Of a DNA stretch of 30,777 nt, positions 11,142 to 20,756 are shown one piece after another (the first letter of the stretch is position 1; each line of letters opens with the position of its first letter). A model generated the notes under the pieces. That model had not been told where the DNA came from. It was given only the letters and a program-made list of their open reading frames with translations, and did not search any database. The position numbers and the translations under genes were made by a program. This DNA comes from Dissophora ornata (taxonomy: Eukaryota; Mortierellomycota; Mortierellomycetes; Mortierellales; Mortierellaceae): the NCBI GenBank assembly GCA_025201705.1, contig MU616918.1, forward strand, positions 1,248-32,024. Reading direction: 5' to 3'.

Positions 11142-11548
11142 AGAATAAAACCCCCTTTTACCACGACGCGTTGTTTTTCCATTGTGTTAAGAACAAAGCT
11201 AGACGTCGCTCTCTCTCACTCGATCTTGTTGGTGGGATCCTTGTTTTATTATTTTTATTTTTATATTTTTTTCTATCATTTGTCGGTAATAGTAAAACCG
11301 TTGGCAATGTTGCAGTGGGCATGGATCGACGTGAAGCGACCCGAGAGACTGTTGTTCTTTTCGGTTTACGCGCAATCTATCCCCCTACTCTTCCTCTACT
11401 TCCGTTCCGTTCATCTCACACAGCCCCATGAAGAATGCTTCGTTTAGGTCGATATAATTTATTACAATAGTCTACAATACACGAGTTACGCTTTATGAAA
11501 GTGAGGGTATGGGCAAGGTTTTTTTTCTTTTTTTTTTCTTTTCCAGCA
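11142..11548. other. Convergent 3' ends
   Basis: This interval separates the 4-TM gene (+) from the disordered-protein gene (-). AATAAA starting at 11144 on the plus strand and AATAAA on the minus strand near 11457-11462 are plausible polyadenylation signals for the two sides. The rest is T-rich with no gene seen. Confidence 0.5.
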
Positions 11549-12451
11549 CTAAGGTCGCGACGTCTTCTTGCCGCGCTTCTTTTGCTGTTGCTGTTGCTGC
11601 TTCTCCCGGATCAGATCCTGCTCATCCAGCTTCTGCTCAAACACTTGCTTCCACTCCTGGGCATCCAATTGCGTCCGGCCTGCCAGAGCTCCCATGTCGT
11701 CCGTCTTGAAGTTGAGGTTACGTCTGAACCGGATGCGCTCACCGCTGCCCTCATCTCCAGAGACGAGGGACTGGTGTCCAGAACTCTCATACTCGCTGTC
11801 GTCGTCGCCGTTCTCAGAAGAGATATCCGACTCTGAGAACACCTCGTCTTCAGGGCGGCGGTGGCGGTCCGCGCGCTTGTTGGAACGATCTGTTCTGCTA
11901 GAGTATTTCTTGCCGCCTTTGTTCTTGCGATCAGACTCGGAGCTGGACGATGACAAACTCGAGTCCCGATAAGTCTTCTTCTCTTTCTTCGAGACTCTTG
12001 TTGTCTGGCTTTTTGTCTTAGCAGACTTTTCGTCATAGACCTCGTTCTCGTTCTCGGACGCTGTCGCACTGCCGCTGTTGCTGCTGTGGTCGTCATCGTC
12101 GCGGTAATGGTTCTTGCGTCGCTGCTCCAACTTGTGTCGGATCCTCAGCTGCTCCTCCACAGTCACCGCACCATGCTTGATCTTTTTCGAGATGTAGTTC
12201 TCAGTCGCTCGATCCCGTCGTCTCTGAAGCGCCTCGGCTCTGCGCTCACGCTGTCGCTCAACGTCCTTGAAGTGATCTGGATCTGAAAAATGGAACAGGT
12301 CGACTTGTGAGACCGTCTGGTAGTCTTGAAGAGCGCTGCTGCTGCTACTACTGTTGTTGTTGTTGCTGGAAGACTGAATTGCGGATGCGGCGGCCTTGGA
12401 AGAGAAGAAGAGACTGTCGAACTGGGCGGTGTAAGAGTAGAAAGTGGTCAT
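11549..12451 (-). CDS. Charged, largely disordered protein of unknown function
   Basis: A single open frame of 300 residues. The N-terminus holds Asn and Ser runs, then DYQTVSQVDLFHFSDPDHFKDVE leads into a strongly basic helix (ERQRERRAEALQRRRDRA) and a Lys/Arg-rich segment. The middle is Ser/Asp/Lys low complexity with several clusters suited to CK2-type phosphorylation (SESDISSENGDDD). The C-terminus has a conserved-looking block (FKTDDMGALAGRTQLDAQEW) followed by a coiled-coil tail, a Gln run and KKRGKKTSRP, a likely nuclear localisation signal. The ordered pieces near residues 45-115 and 245-285 are the parts to search. I do not recognise the family; a nuclear RNA- or chromatin-associated role would be guesswork. 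A TATA-like CATAAATA lies on the minus strand at 12646-12639. Confidence 0.75.
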   Translation of the reverse strand: MTTFYSYTAQFDSLFFSSKAAASAIQSSSNNNNSSSSSSALQDYQTVSQVDLFHFSDPDHFKDVERQRERRAEALQRRRDRATENYISKKIKHGAVTVEEQLRIRHKLEQRRKNHYRDDDDHSSNSGSATASENENEVYDEKSAKTKSQTTRVSKKEKKTYRDSSLSSSSSESDRKNKGGKKYSSRTDRSNKRADRHRRPEDEVFSESDISSENGDDDSEYESSGHQSLVSGDEGSGERIRFRRNLNFKTDDMGALAGRTQLDAQEWKQVFEQKLDEQDLIREKQQQQQQKKRGKKTSRP

Positions 12452-13018
12452 GTAGGATTGAAGGCGGCCTTGCTGCTGCTTGGTTAGCTTGAGAATAGGG
12501 ATGGTGGGAAGAGAGTGGGGATTAAGAGATGAAGTGCTAATCGTGGATGCGTGGTATGGTTTGCCTTTTTTTCTTTTGTTTTTGTCTGCTTTCGTGAAAG
12601 ATATGGGGGAGACGGGGATGTAGTGCCAAAAGGCCGAGTATTTATGTCAATTGCACACCCTTTGGACAATCCTGCGCATTTATTATTTGCAAAACCTTAA
12701 TTTCCCGCAGCACTGCGGCCGCGAAACTTCTGCGGGATGACATACTTCCCTTCTTTCCTTTTTTTGGCCGGGCTCTGTTAATATGTAAATGTTCATGTAC
12801 TGTACACTGCACTTCCTTGCAGCAGAGTACTGTACATGTACAGTAGACACAGCAGCAACATGAACCCGTTCCTCGCAGCCAAAGGAGAAAAAGAGTCTTA
12901 TTTGTGGTTTGTGCTTGTCGTATTTTTTATTCTTTTTTTTGTGTTTGCTTGGTTTCTTGTAACGGTCTATAGGAAATGCAGAGTGCTCCTCCTCAAGGCG
13001 AGAAGATATCATGGAGTA
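12452..13018. promoter_or_regulatory. Promoter of the disordered-protein gene and 3' flank of the kinase gene
   Basis: Both flanking genes are on the minus strand. The interval contains a TATA-like element near 12640, a T-rich stretch at 12921-12951 and the palindrome at 12828-12845. No gene is seen. Confidence 0.5.
12828..12845. repeat. 18-bp perfect palindrome
   Basis: tactgtacatgtacagta is its own reverse complement. A near copy of one arm (catgtactgtacac) lies about 30 bp to the left at 12795-12808. The site could bind a dimeric regulator or form a hairpin; it lies about 380 bp upstream of the ATG at 12451. Confidence 0.8.
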
Positions 13019-15891
13019 CTAGTATCCTCGGTTCAGGTGTCCCGCACCGTTGCCCCGACTTGGATTTGATCCACGGCCGCCAGATGTGCTCAGACCTGGG
13101 TTGGCCATACTGGCCCCCAAAACGCCGTCTTGTGCTGGGTTGTACGTAAAGCCCTTGAACTGCAGCTGCACTGTCTCACTCAAGAACGACGACTCTACAA
13201 CCGAATCCAACGGCTCTTCACTCGTGAACTCTTCATCGAAATTCGATGTATCCGTTGCAGATGAGACAGAAGGCTTGAACGGTGGGTGGATCTTCTTGGC
13301 CATCAGGTGCGGGAACGAAATTGGCTTGAAGAACACATGCTGCTTGATTGCGCTCGATCCATTGTTACCCAGTCGTTGGTTAGGGTCGCGGGTTAACAAC
13401 TCCGTCAGTAGTGATCTGGCATCGGGTGAGACCTCTTCTGGGAACCGAAGCTCGTCCTGCAAGATCTTTCGGTACATCTCGTGAATGTTCTCATCGTAGA
13501 ACGGTGGCAGACCCGTCAACATCTCGTACAGCAACACTCCCAAAGTCCACCAGTCCACTGTCTTTGTATATCCCTGACCCAAGAGCAATTCCGGCGCAAG
13601 GTATTCGGGTGTACCGCAGAATGTGTTGGTCGTCTCTGTTTCTGTCATGCCCAACTTGCACAGTCCGAAATCACACAGTGCGATATGGCCAGTGTAGTCC
13701 AACAAGATGTTCTCGGGCTTGAGATCTCTGTATACAACATTGAATCCATGGAGACACTCCAAGGCACACAACAACTCTGCGGCGTAGAACCGAGACCGCT
13801 CCTCGCTGAAGCGGCCCTCACGCTGCAGGTGGTGGAACAGTTCTCCACCGTTGACAAAGGCGAGTACAAGGTAAAGCTTTTCGGGCGACTGGAATGAAAA
13901 CTTGAGTGGGACAATGAACGGGTTGTTGATCTGAGCCAAGACTGTGCGCTCGGCGAGGGTATGGTTGACTTCGCTGCGAGAAATGATATGAGCCTTGCGG
14001 AGAATCTTCATGGCATAGATGCGGGATGTATCGCGTTTTCGGACTTGCATCACCTATTAAAGTTGGCCGGGTAAAAGTCGTTAGTCATATACTAAAAGGC
14101 TACGTCGCTACACTATTACGACTGTTCAGCAATAGTATCACACGGGGCAAGGTCTTTGGGTGACGTTACCTTGCCAAAGCTGCCTTTTCCGATGACCTTC
14201 AACAGATCAAATGCATCAATCGTCAATGGTGTATTCGCCTATGATGTGTAGTTGAATGGATCGTTAGTGCATTTGCTTGGTTGGGCTACAAGCAGCAAAA
14301 AGCGTCGTGTCTTTCAATCAGCTTACATTGCCACGCTTGTAGGCCAGCTGAACTCGGACTTTTCCAGTGCCGCCCTGGAGGGGGAACCATTCATCCTGCA
14401 TCTGTTCATCCCATTGAGGCTCCAGGTTGACATTGCCCAGGAAAATGTCCTGGCTCGAGGTATCGCCCTCCTTGAGGTCGCCCGCCTTTGAGTCTATGGA
14501 GGCAAGCGCTCTGGGGTTCGGGATGCGAATGTAGAGCGAGAGCTGGACTTCTGAATCTCTTGATACATCACTAACAAATCGCAGATTGAACAGACATTAG
14601 TTGGCAAGCACGATTTCAAAATAGAGCATGGATGACTTTGTGCTCTTTTTGATTATCCAGGAGGAGCGTTGCAATCAAAAGAGCGTTCCTGCTCAAGTAT
14701 GACATATGTCGTGTTTTGCTTCCTGATTGTAAGCTATTGCACCGATATCATGTCAGCCGTTGCCAAGCACAATAGAGCCGCATGTCTGCGCAGGGCATAT
14801 ATATAGCATATCGCCTTGACAGCAACACCAGAGCACGCTCTCATATTACCAAGAATCAACTAGTGCGCTCCTCCACAGTTTCGACCCTCAGTCAGGCAGG
14901 AATCAAAGTTGGGGGTCAAAAATAGTTCTGTGGAATTAATCTTCTTTCGCAGTTGTTGACAAATGCTCCCAGGTTGTTGCTGTGTGAATGCTGGCTTTTT
15001 TTCCCGGCCCGCAGGTAGGGCTCCACATAGAAGAATGGAAAGTAAAATGAAATCAAATCCAAAGTATAGATAGAAAGGTCGAATGTTGGAGGGAGCGCTG
15101 CAACTGCATGTCTCCCAGTGCATGCAGCTGCCATGTGCTCCGTTCGTTCCTGAAAGGAATTGCTGTGCTCAACGAGAGGTTGTGGCTGCTGGACTGATTG
15201 GTTCCTGAGAAAGGAGGGGCAGATAATTATAGGCTGCTCCTCGAGGTGCCCGCTGGGCTAGCACCGAGAATAGCGCTGCTATACTTACAAGTGAGCTCTG
15301 TATTGCCAAACGGGGTTGGACACTTCGCCGCCGAGAGCGTCAATCAGGACCTCGTTCTTGTCGAATTCCAGGACCGCGTAGGGCAACCACCATTTGCGCT
15401 GAAGCGACTCGCGGTTGCTGGCGGCCTGTTGCTGTTGTTCCTGCTGCTCATTTGGCACAAACGGAGGGTTGTCGGAGCCAGGAGGGAGAGTCAATCCCCT
15501 GGCCTCGACGACACGGATGATGAGTAGCCCGCTCTTTGTAGCTCCTGTAGGTGCACCGTTGCTGTTGCTGCTCTGAGTTGAGGACAGTGATGCAGTCGAG
15601 GGCGGTGCCAGGCCAGACGTTGGTGGAGAGGAAGGCGGTGGGGACGATATATGGAGCTGGGCATTGAAGTTTGCCGAAAGAGCTGCAGCTTCCTTTTCTC
15701 TTTCCTTTTCACGTTCCTTTTCCTTGTGTTCTAGAGGCATGTGCAAAGGGGGGGTCGCTGTTAGGGTCTGTACGCCTGCATGCATGCATGACTGATAGAC
15801 TGATAGTTCTGGCTTGTTTGTGGCCCAGCCCAGCCTTGCAGCCTAGATCGCGGGACTTACTCTTGGAATGCAACCAGGACATGGAGGCCAT
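13019..15891 (-). CDS. YPK1: AGC-family protein kinase, YPK1/Gad8/SGK-like, five exons
   Basis: Exons 15891-15861, 15730-15289, 14570-14327, 14238-14170 and 14053-13019 give 606 residues. The start MASMSWLHSKK joins a Lys/Glu-rich segment, a Ser/Pro-rich linker and a C2-like domain (GLLIIRVVEARGL to GGTGKVRVQLAYK, about residues 75-239), as in fungal Ypk/Gad8 kinases. The kinase domain begins FDLLKVIGKGSFGKV at 249. Lys278, YRDLKPEN (Asp372), DFG at 390-392 and the PDK1-site loop TNTFCGTPEY (Thr406) are present. The hydrophobic motif FKGFTY is at 561-566, followed by a 40-residue Gly/Ser-rich tail. In yeasts these kinases act below TORC2 and PDK1 in membrane-stress and sphingolipid control; the same role is inferred here. 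The turn-motif region reads EEPLDSVV, without an obvious S/T-P. All junctions are GT-AG and in phase. The first exon codes only ten codons plus one base. Confidence 0.93.
14571..15288 (-). other. Unusually long (718-nt) kinase intron with a TATA-like site
   Basis: Donor GTAAGTAT at 15288 and acceptor TTAG at 14571 join C2-domain coding sequence in phase (QYRAHF-DVSRDSEV). Other introns here are mostly 80-170 nt. catatatata at 14796-14805 resembles a TATA element on either strand. No conserved open frame or RNA gene is recognisable inside. Confidence 0.7.
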
Positions 15892-16349
15892 GGTAATCGA
15901 AAGGCTCGGGGGGTGGGTGAGTGTGAGGTGTGAGATGTGAGGTGGTGGTGTTGAGGGAAGGGTCAACGAGGTAGTGCGGACCGAAAAGAAGGTACAGGGA
16001 CAAGAAGGATTTCTAACTGACGGGATGAGGAGCAAGGAAGGAAGGAGGGATGGATGGAAGGATGGATGGATGAAGAGATGGAAGAGAGAAGAGAGGAGAG
16101 AAAGAGAAGAGGGGAGGAAGAAGGACAAGAGGACAAACGACGACGGGAAGAAAGACGAGAGCCTTGTTCTGTGCTCCTGATTCCTGCATCGCTGCATCGA
16201 ACAGCGCCTCCCATCCATCCCGTCCATCATCATAATCCTGCCTGTGCGCGTGCGTGGGTACCGCATTGCATCCCCCTGACTGACTAACCCTGCACATCTC
16301 TTCTCTGCTTCCATTCCTGCTGCCATCTGATTCCTCGCCTAATCACAAT
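15892..16349. promoter_or_regulatory. Divergent promoter between the kinase and phosphatase genes
   Basis: The two genes start 458 bp apart and point away from each other. A strongly purine-rich plus strand fills 16029-16160, built from ggaagg, ggatgg and gagaaga units. It lies in the 5' leader/promoter region of the kinase. No TATA box is evident on either side. Confidence 0.6.
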
Positions 16350-18217
16350 ATGCTGAGGCCCGTATTCATCCTGGCATTGCTGTGCCTGCTCGTCATCTAC
16401 TGGCGACAGCCCTCCAGCTCATCATCCCCATCCTCATCCTCTGACTCATCCTCCGAGGACCCTCTGTCCAGACCCAAGGCCGCTCAGCCCGGTCACTCTC
16501 AAAAGTCGTTCTCGTCCTCGCGAACGTCCCAGGTGTCGAAGCGCACTGTCGCAGTCGGGGACCTGCACAGCGATCTGCCGCAGACCCTGGCTGTGCTGAG
16601 CCTGGCCAAGGTCATTGATGCCGACGGCAACTGGTCCGGCGGACAAGACACTCTTGTGCAGACTGTACGTCCACAGAAAAGACTTGTCGATCTGCCCCGC
16701 ATTCGATTCGTCTGTCTCCATCGAGCATCACTGCCGCTCTGTATTGGTTGCGTTGTCGCCGTCTTCTCGCACTAACTGGACAATTATGTCGGAACAACTT
16801 TTTATTTTCCGTAATTCTGCTAATTGCCCTGGACCCTATCCGCGCTGTGCGATTTCAAAGGGCGACATCGTCGATCGCGGCCCCGACACCATCGCCATCT
16901 ACAACCTGTTTGACAAGCTGCGCAAGCAAGCCCACGATGCTGGCGGAAAGGTATGGTGCGGTGCAGTGGTCCCAAGTGTGATGTTCCAGATCATCGCGAC
17001 GCATTCAAAGCATTCTTGTTGATCAGCGATCGAGTTTTCTATGTGATCCGCGATAGGTTGTCAATGTCTATGGAAAGTATGTCCCCTGTTACAGCATACA
17101 GTAAACAACCCGCAAAACATGCGTGCATGCATATATGCATGCACGCAGAAGACGGCATTTGAGTTTTCGACCTGACACCTTTTTATTTCATTATGCGTGC
17201 CAAAAAGCCATGAGGTGATGAACCTGGGCCAGGATCTCCGATATGTGACAGAGGGTATTGCAATCGCGTCGCATGTTACTTTTTTGTTGGGCAAGAACCA
17301 TGTTTCAAGTTCTTTGGTGTTGAAAAGCCTGGCTAACAAACGCCGTTCTTCCATCTCTTTCCATCTTGTTTTTTTTTATGCACATCTGCAGAGGACTATG
17401 CCTCGTTTGGCGGACGTCAAAAGAGAAAGGAGGCATGGGACGTCAGGACTGGCTGGCTAGGAAAGATGATCTACAACAACTTCAACATCACCCATGTGCG
17501 CGCCAACACTGTCTTTTCGCACGGAGATATGGAGCCAGAATGGGCTCGTCTCGGCGTCGACACGTTGAACTTCTTGGCCCAGGAGGCGATCTGGGAGTCC
17601 AACTACCGTCATGCACCTATCTTTCAAGGGACTGGCAAGTGTGCAACATGGGTTTTCACAGCGGACAAAAAACAAGGTCGATATCCGGTCGTGTCATTGA
17701 AGAAACTTATCTGTGTGGATCTGAATAATTACCCATTCTTCTAGGTCCCATTTGGAGTCGAGCACAGGCCACACAGGAAGACGGAGCGAAAGCCACTTGT
17801 GAGAGAGTTGAAGAGGTCAAGAAGGCGCTCGGGGTAATATCATTTGTCCCGAACACTCATCGGTTGTTGTATTCTATGGCCCAGCTTCTTTTTTTTATTC
17901 ACACATTGAAAATGATATCTTTGTGTAGGTGCATCGTCTGATCTCTGGGCACACTCCTCAATACCGCACTGGAAAGATTCTCTCGCTTTGCAACGGAGGC
18001 TACATGGTCATTGATGTGGGCATCAGCAATTACTATGGTATGGGGTTTTCTTGACGAGTGCGCTTCACACTTGCAACACTGACTGACAACTAATATGCAA
18101 TTTGGCTGTAAACTCTTTTCTGTAGGCGGACATCTTGCAGCACTCGAGATCATTGAGAACGGTGACGGAACAGAGAATGTCTATGCCCTTTATCCCGGAG
18201 GAAAGAGACTTTTGTAG
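16350..18217 (+). CDS. Membrane-anchored calcineurin-like phosphatase (SLP-like), eight exons
   Basis: Exons 16350-16664, 16861-16950, 17057-17076, 17208-17254, 17392-17634, 17745-17833, 17929-18037 and 18126-18217 give 334 residues. Residues 4-19 are a hydrophobic signal anchor, followed by a Ser-rich linker. The PPP-type metallophosphatase motifs are all present and spread over exons: GDLHSD (70-75), GDIVDRG (106-112), GNHE (141-144), SHGD (200-203) and SGHTPQ near the C-terminus. The VMNLGQDLRYVT and DYASFGG blocks are those of Shewanella-like phosphatases (SLP) and their eukaryotic relatives. GDLHSD has Ser where Gly is usual. The hydrophobic start suggests the ER/Golgi lumen or surface; substrate unknown. 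Exon 3 is only 20 nt and carries the first two bases of the GNHE Asn codon. Intron 5 uses a GC donor (GCAAGT). The dinuclear-metal phosphatase fold is certain; the SLP subgroup is likely. Confidence 0.92.
17120..17147. repeat. 28-bp perfect palindrome inside a phosphatase intron
   Basis: The stretch is an exact inverted repeat centred between 17133 and 17134, with arms made of alternating purine-pyrimidine steps (tgcgtgcatgcata). It lies in intron 3 (17077-17207), right after the 20-nt exon, and could form a stable hairpin in the pre-mRNA or cruciform/Z-prone DNA. Confidence 0.9.
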
Positions 18218-18432
18218 AAACAGGGAGAGAGAGAGAGAGAAGAGGCATTTGACATGTATGGCTGGTACTTTATATGTGCATTACGCGGATTTCTGTTACT
18301 TTACGAATCGAGTAAAAAAATAAATGCAAAAAACAACCGCAGAATAGTAGTGCATACAGGGACTACATACAAATAATTCAATGGCTGTGTATATGTGTAT
18401 GGCTGTGTGGAGCGTGTCTTTACTATTCTGTC
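18218..18432. other. Convergent 3' ends of the phosphatase and SAM-domain genes
   Basis: A (ga)n run at 18224-18240 and an aaaataaatg stretch near 18317 (plus-strand poly(A)-signal-like) lie between the two stop codons. No gene is seen. Confidence 0.5.
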
Positions 18433-19847
18433 TTAACGAGAGAAGCGCATCATAAAGGCAACGATCAGGCCGCCAATGACAACACCCTCGATGAAGCCGA
18501 GCCCGCCATTGGAGGAGGCCTCGGCCTTCTTGGCCTTGGCTTCTTGGTCCTTCTTCCAGGAGAGCAGGACCCCGGTGATGTCCTCGACGATGCCACGTCG
18601 CAGCTCTTGAGTGTCGACGGTCTCTTTCTTTATGCTCTCCATATTGGGGTTGCTGCTGGATGTGGTGATGTTGTTGCTAATGTGGCTGCGTTCTTGGACG
18701 TGGGTGGCCTCGGATTCGGACGTGGCAGATGAGGAGTGATGGTGCGATGGTGAATGATCTTCGTCTGCTGTGAATCAGGAATAAAGTGAGAGAGGAGAGT
18801 GAATTAAAATGTGCCTTGGAACACGTTTTCTCGACTAATGGCTCTACATGATCGCACTGTTGGTAGAGAGCAAAATAGGAATGTCCGCTTACAGGAGTGC
18901 ACGCTGGGACTAGGCAGAGGCCCATCCTTCTGGGGATCGTAGCCGTCTTCCCAGCTCATCTCGTCGATGCGACTGGCGCGGAGGGTCTCACGTCGAAGCA
19001 TCCCCACGGCCTTCATGATCATCGACCTCCACTTGAGGTTGATCTGCATCCGCTCTGCAACATGTCGTAGAAACAAGCGGGATGTTAAGATTTGTTACCA
19101 GAGACACATGGAAGGAGCGCACAAAAAGAACAACAGCGGTATTCTTACCAAGATCCTCCTCTTTCAGGTCAATAAACTGCGCTCCAGTCAAGTTCGCAGT
19201 CTACATCGCAGAACCACAACGATCAGTATCCAGATGTCGACGCGAAAGCGATATTTAATGCTTGCAGCAAAAAAAAAACTTACCTGTCGCACATATCGCC
19301 CCAAATCCTCCGTAATGGCTTTCGGATACAACCGTAGACTGTACCCAAGGTACTCTGCTACATGACTACTCGCCCACGACCTCACATCCGTCGGCAGCTC
19401 CGGGTACGGCGTCTCGTCCACAATCAGCACTTGCGCTGGCTTTGCGAAACTATTCGACCGCTTCCACGGCGACGTTGGCGGCGAAGGCATATACGACGAC
19501 AATGCCGGCAACGACCCTGACTTCACCGACGGTGTCGCCCTCACCGGCAAACTATTTCTCCAGCTCTGAAACCCTCCAGATCTTCTACCCTGGCCCTGTG
19601 GGATATTGATAGGTTGCGGGGAGGTTTGTGGTTGATTCGACGATGTGATATGGGAGCTGAAAAACTCGTCGGATGGGGACATGAGAGGAGGGTAGACATA
19701 GGCTTTGGAAGTGCTAGATTGTTCCTTGATGGCCTCGGGAGGGTAGGCGAGTGGGATGTTGACCTTCTTGTAGTGGAACGTCGGAGAGAGTTCGGACTCG
19801 TCTTGGACGTCGTCCGAGGAGACGAGGGAGGTAATAATTGGATCCAT
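18433..19847 (-). CDS. SAM-domain protein with C-terminal membrane tail anchor, four exons
   Basis: Exons 19847-19284, 19200-19149, 19054-18893 and 18767-18433 give 370 residues. Residues 1-150 are Ser/Pro-rich and disordered, with SPPTSPWKRSNSF-like possible phosphosites. A SAM domain spans about 156-230: VRSWASSHVAEYLG, then LTGAQFIDLKEEDLERM, then NLKWRSMIMKAV. It is spread over three exons, and the in-phase junctions restore its helices. An acidic segment (EMSWEDGYDP) and a His/Ser linker follow, then a Lys/Glu helix and a hydrophobic stretch (GFIEGVVIGGLIVAFMM) ending in RFSR, a typical tail anchor. SAM domains oligomerise or bind other SAM domains; combined with the tail anchor this suggests a scaffold on an organelle membrane, as inference. 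The last acceptor is a tandem CAGCAG, so a one-residue alternative is possible. I do not know a named orthologue. Confidence 0.87.
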
Positions 19848-20756
19848 GTTGGAAAAAACAAGAAGAATGCTGGTTATGAGGAAGATAGAAACAATGGAAA
19901 CAATAGGCGATTTATTGGAGAGAGCAGCAGGGCAACAAAGAAGGTGGTATCGTCATGAGAAAAGAAGGGTCATTAAAAAAAAAAATCCGGTGCCTTTGGA
20001 GAGAAGGGCGCGTCCGCAAAGTGCAAGGATGATGGAGGTTGAGAATGAGATGAGTGGGAGGTGGAAAGGAGGAAATGCTGGAGCACCTCTTTCGCTTATA
20101 TAACAAATAGGAGGCACAGTGCCATCACAGACTCAGGTCAGATATACACAGAATAAGGTATTATACGCAGAATGAGGTATGCCGGGCTTCATAGTGGACA
20201 CCATTCGTGCCTGACCCCCTTTTTTTTGCGCGACCTGACCAAGTGATCAGCGACTATTGCGAGAAGTGAGTCTGTAAATTATGGATGATCGTGTTCAGGG
20301 ACATGGAGGTCATCTGCACCTTCTTTTGTATTATTGCCCCTATTTATTTATTTTCTTTTGCCGTCATCATTGCTATGACAACGACCCGTTCTCGAGTGTT
20401 GTGTATTTTCTTCTCCCACAATGCCTACATCCTCGTTGGTTCACATACACAGCTACAGTGTCGGTTGTTGCTGCAACATGATGGATGCGACGAAAAGATT
20501 CCTTTTTCAGGGACGGTATGTTTGTGTTTGATATGGATAATGCAGCCTCCACCGTTGGAGGTCTTACCAAGAACACGTCCCTGAGACGCGTCTTGCATAA
20601 ATAACGGGTGGGTGCATCGAGACAAAGCCAGATAGCATCTAAAATTACGCGTCCATCCATCATTCATGGCTTCCATCCCAAGGTGTCTATTGTGCGAATG
20701 CTTCCTTACATATTGCATTTGTGCCCTACACTTTTTATTTTTATTTTTCCTCTCAC
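19848..20756. other. Intergenic, no gene seen
   Basis: The interval separates the SAM-protein gene start from the 3' end of the second 4-TM gene, both on the minus strand. It contains an A-run at 19974-19985, an imperfect direct repeat (cagaataaggtat / cagaatgaggtat) at about 20149-20181 and a T-run at 20220-20227. Short open frames here have no recognisable domains. Confidence 0.5.
20093..20102 (-). promoter_or_regulatory. TATA-like element of the SAM-protein gene
   Basis: The minus strand reads GTTATATAAG here, about 250 nt upstream of the ATG at 19847. This is the only good TATA match on that strand near the start; a long 5' leader would be needed. Confidence 0.4.

Noticed and set aside
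14860..15134. Two minus-strand open frames inside the long kinase intron
   Set aside because: The flanking exons join in phase across the intron and restore the C2-like domain. These frames show no conserved features.
15709..16326. Long minus-strand frame in the kinase 5' region
   Set aside because: It is the reading of the polypurine/polypyrimidine tract (Ser/Leu/Pro runs) and is in the wrong frame for the kinase start.
20373..20718. Overlapping minus-strand open frames of about 97 codons
   Set aside because: No motif, no hydrophobic pattern and no splice context; they lie in an AT/CT-rich intergenic stretch.
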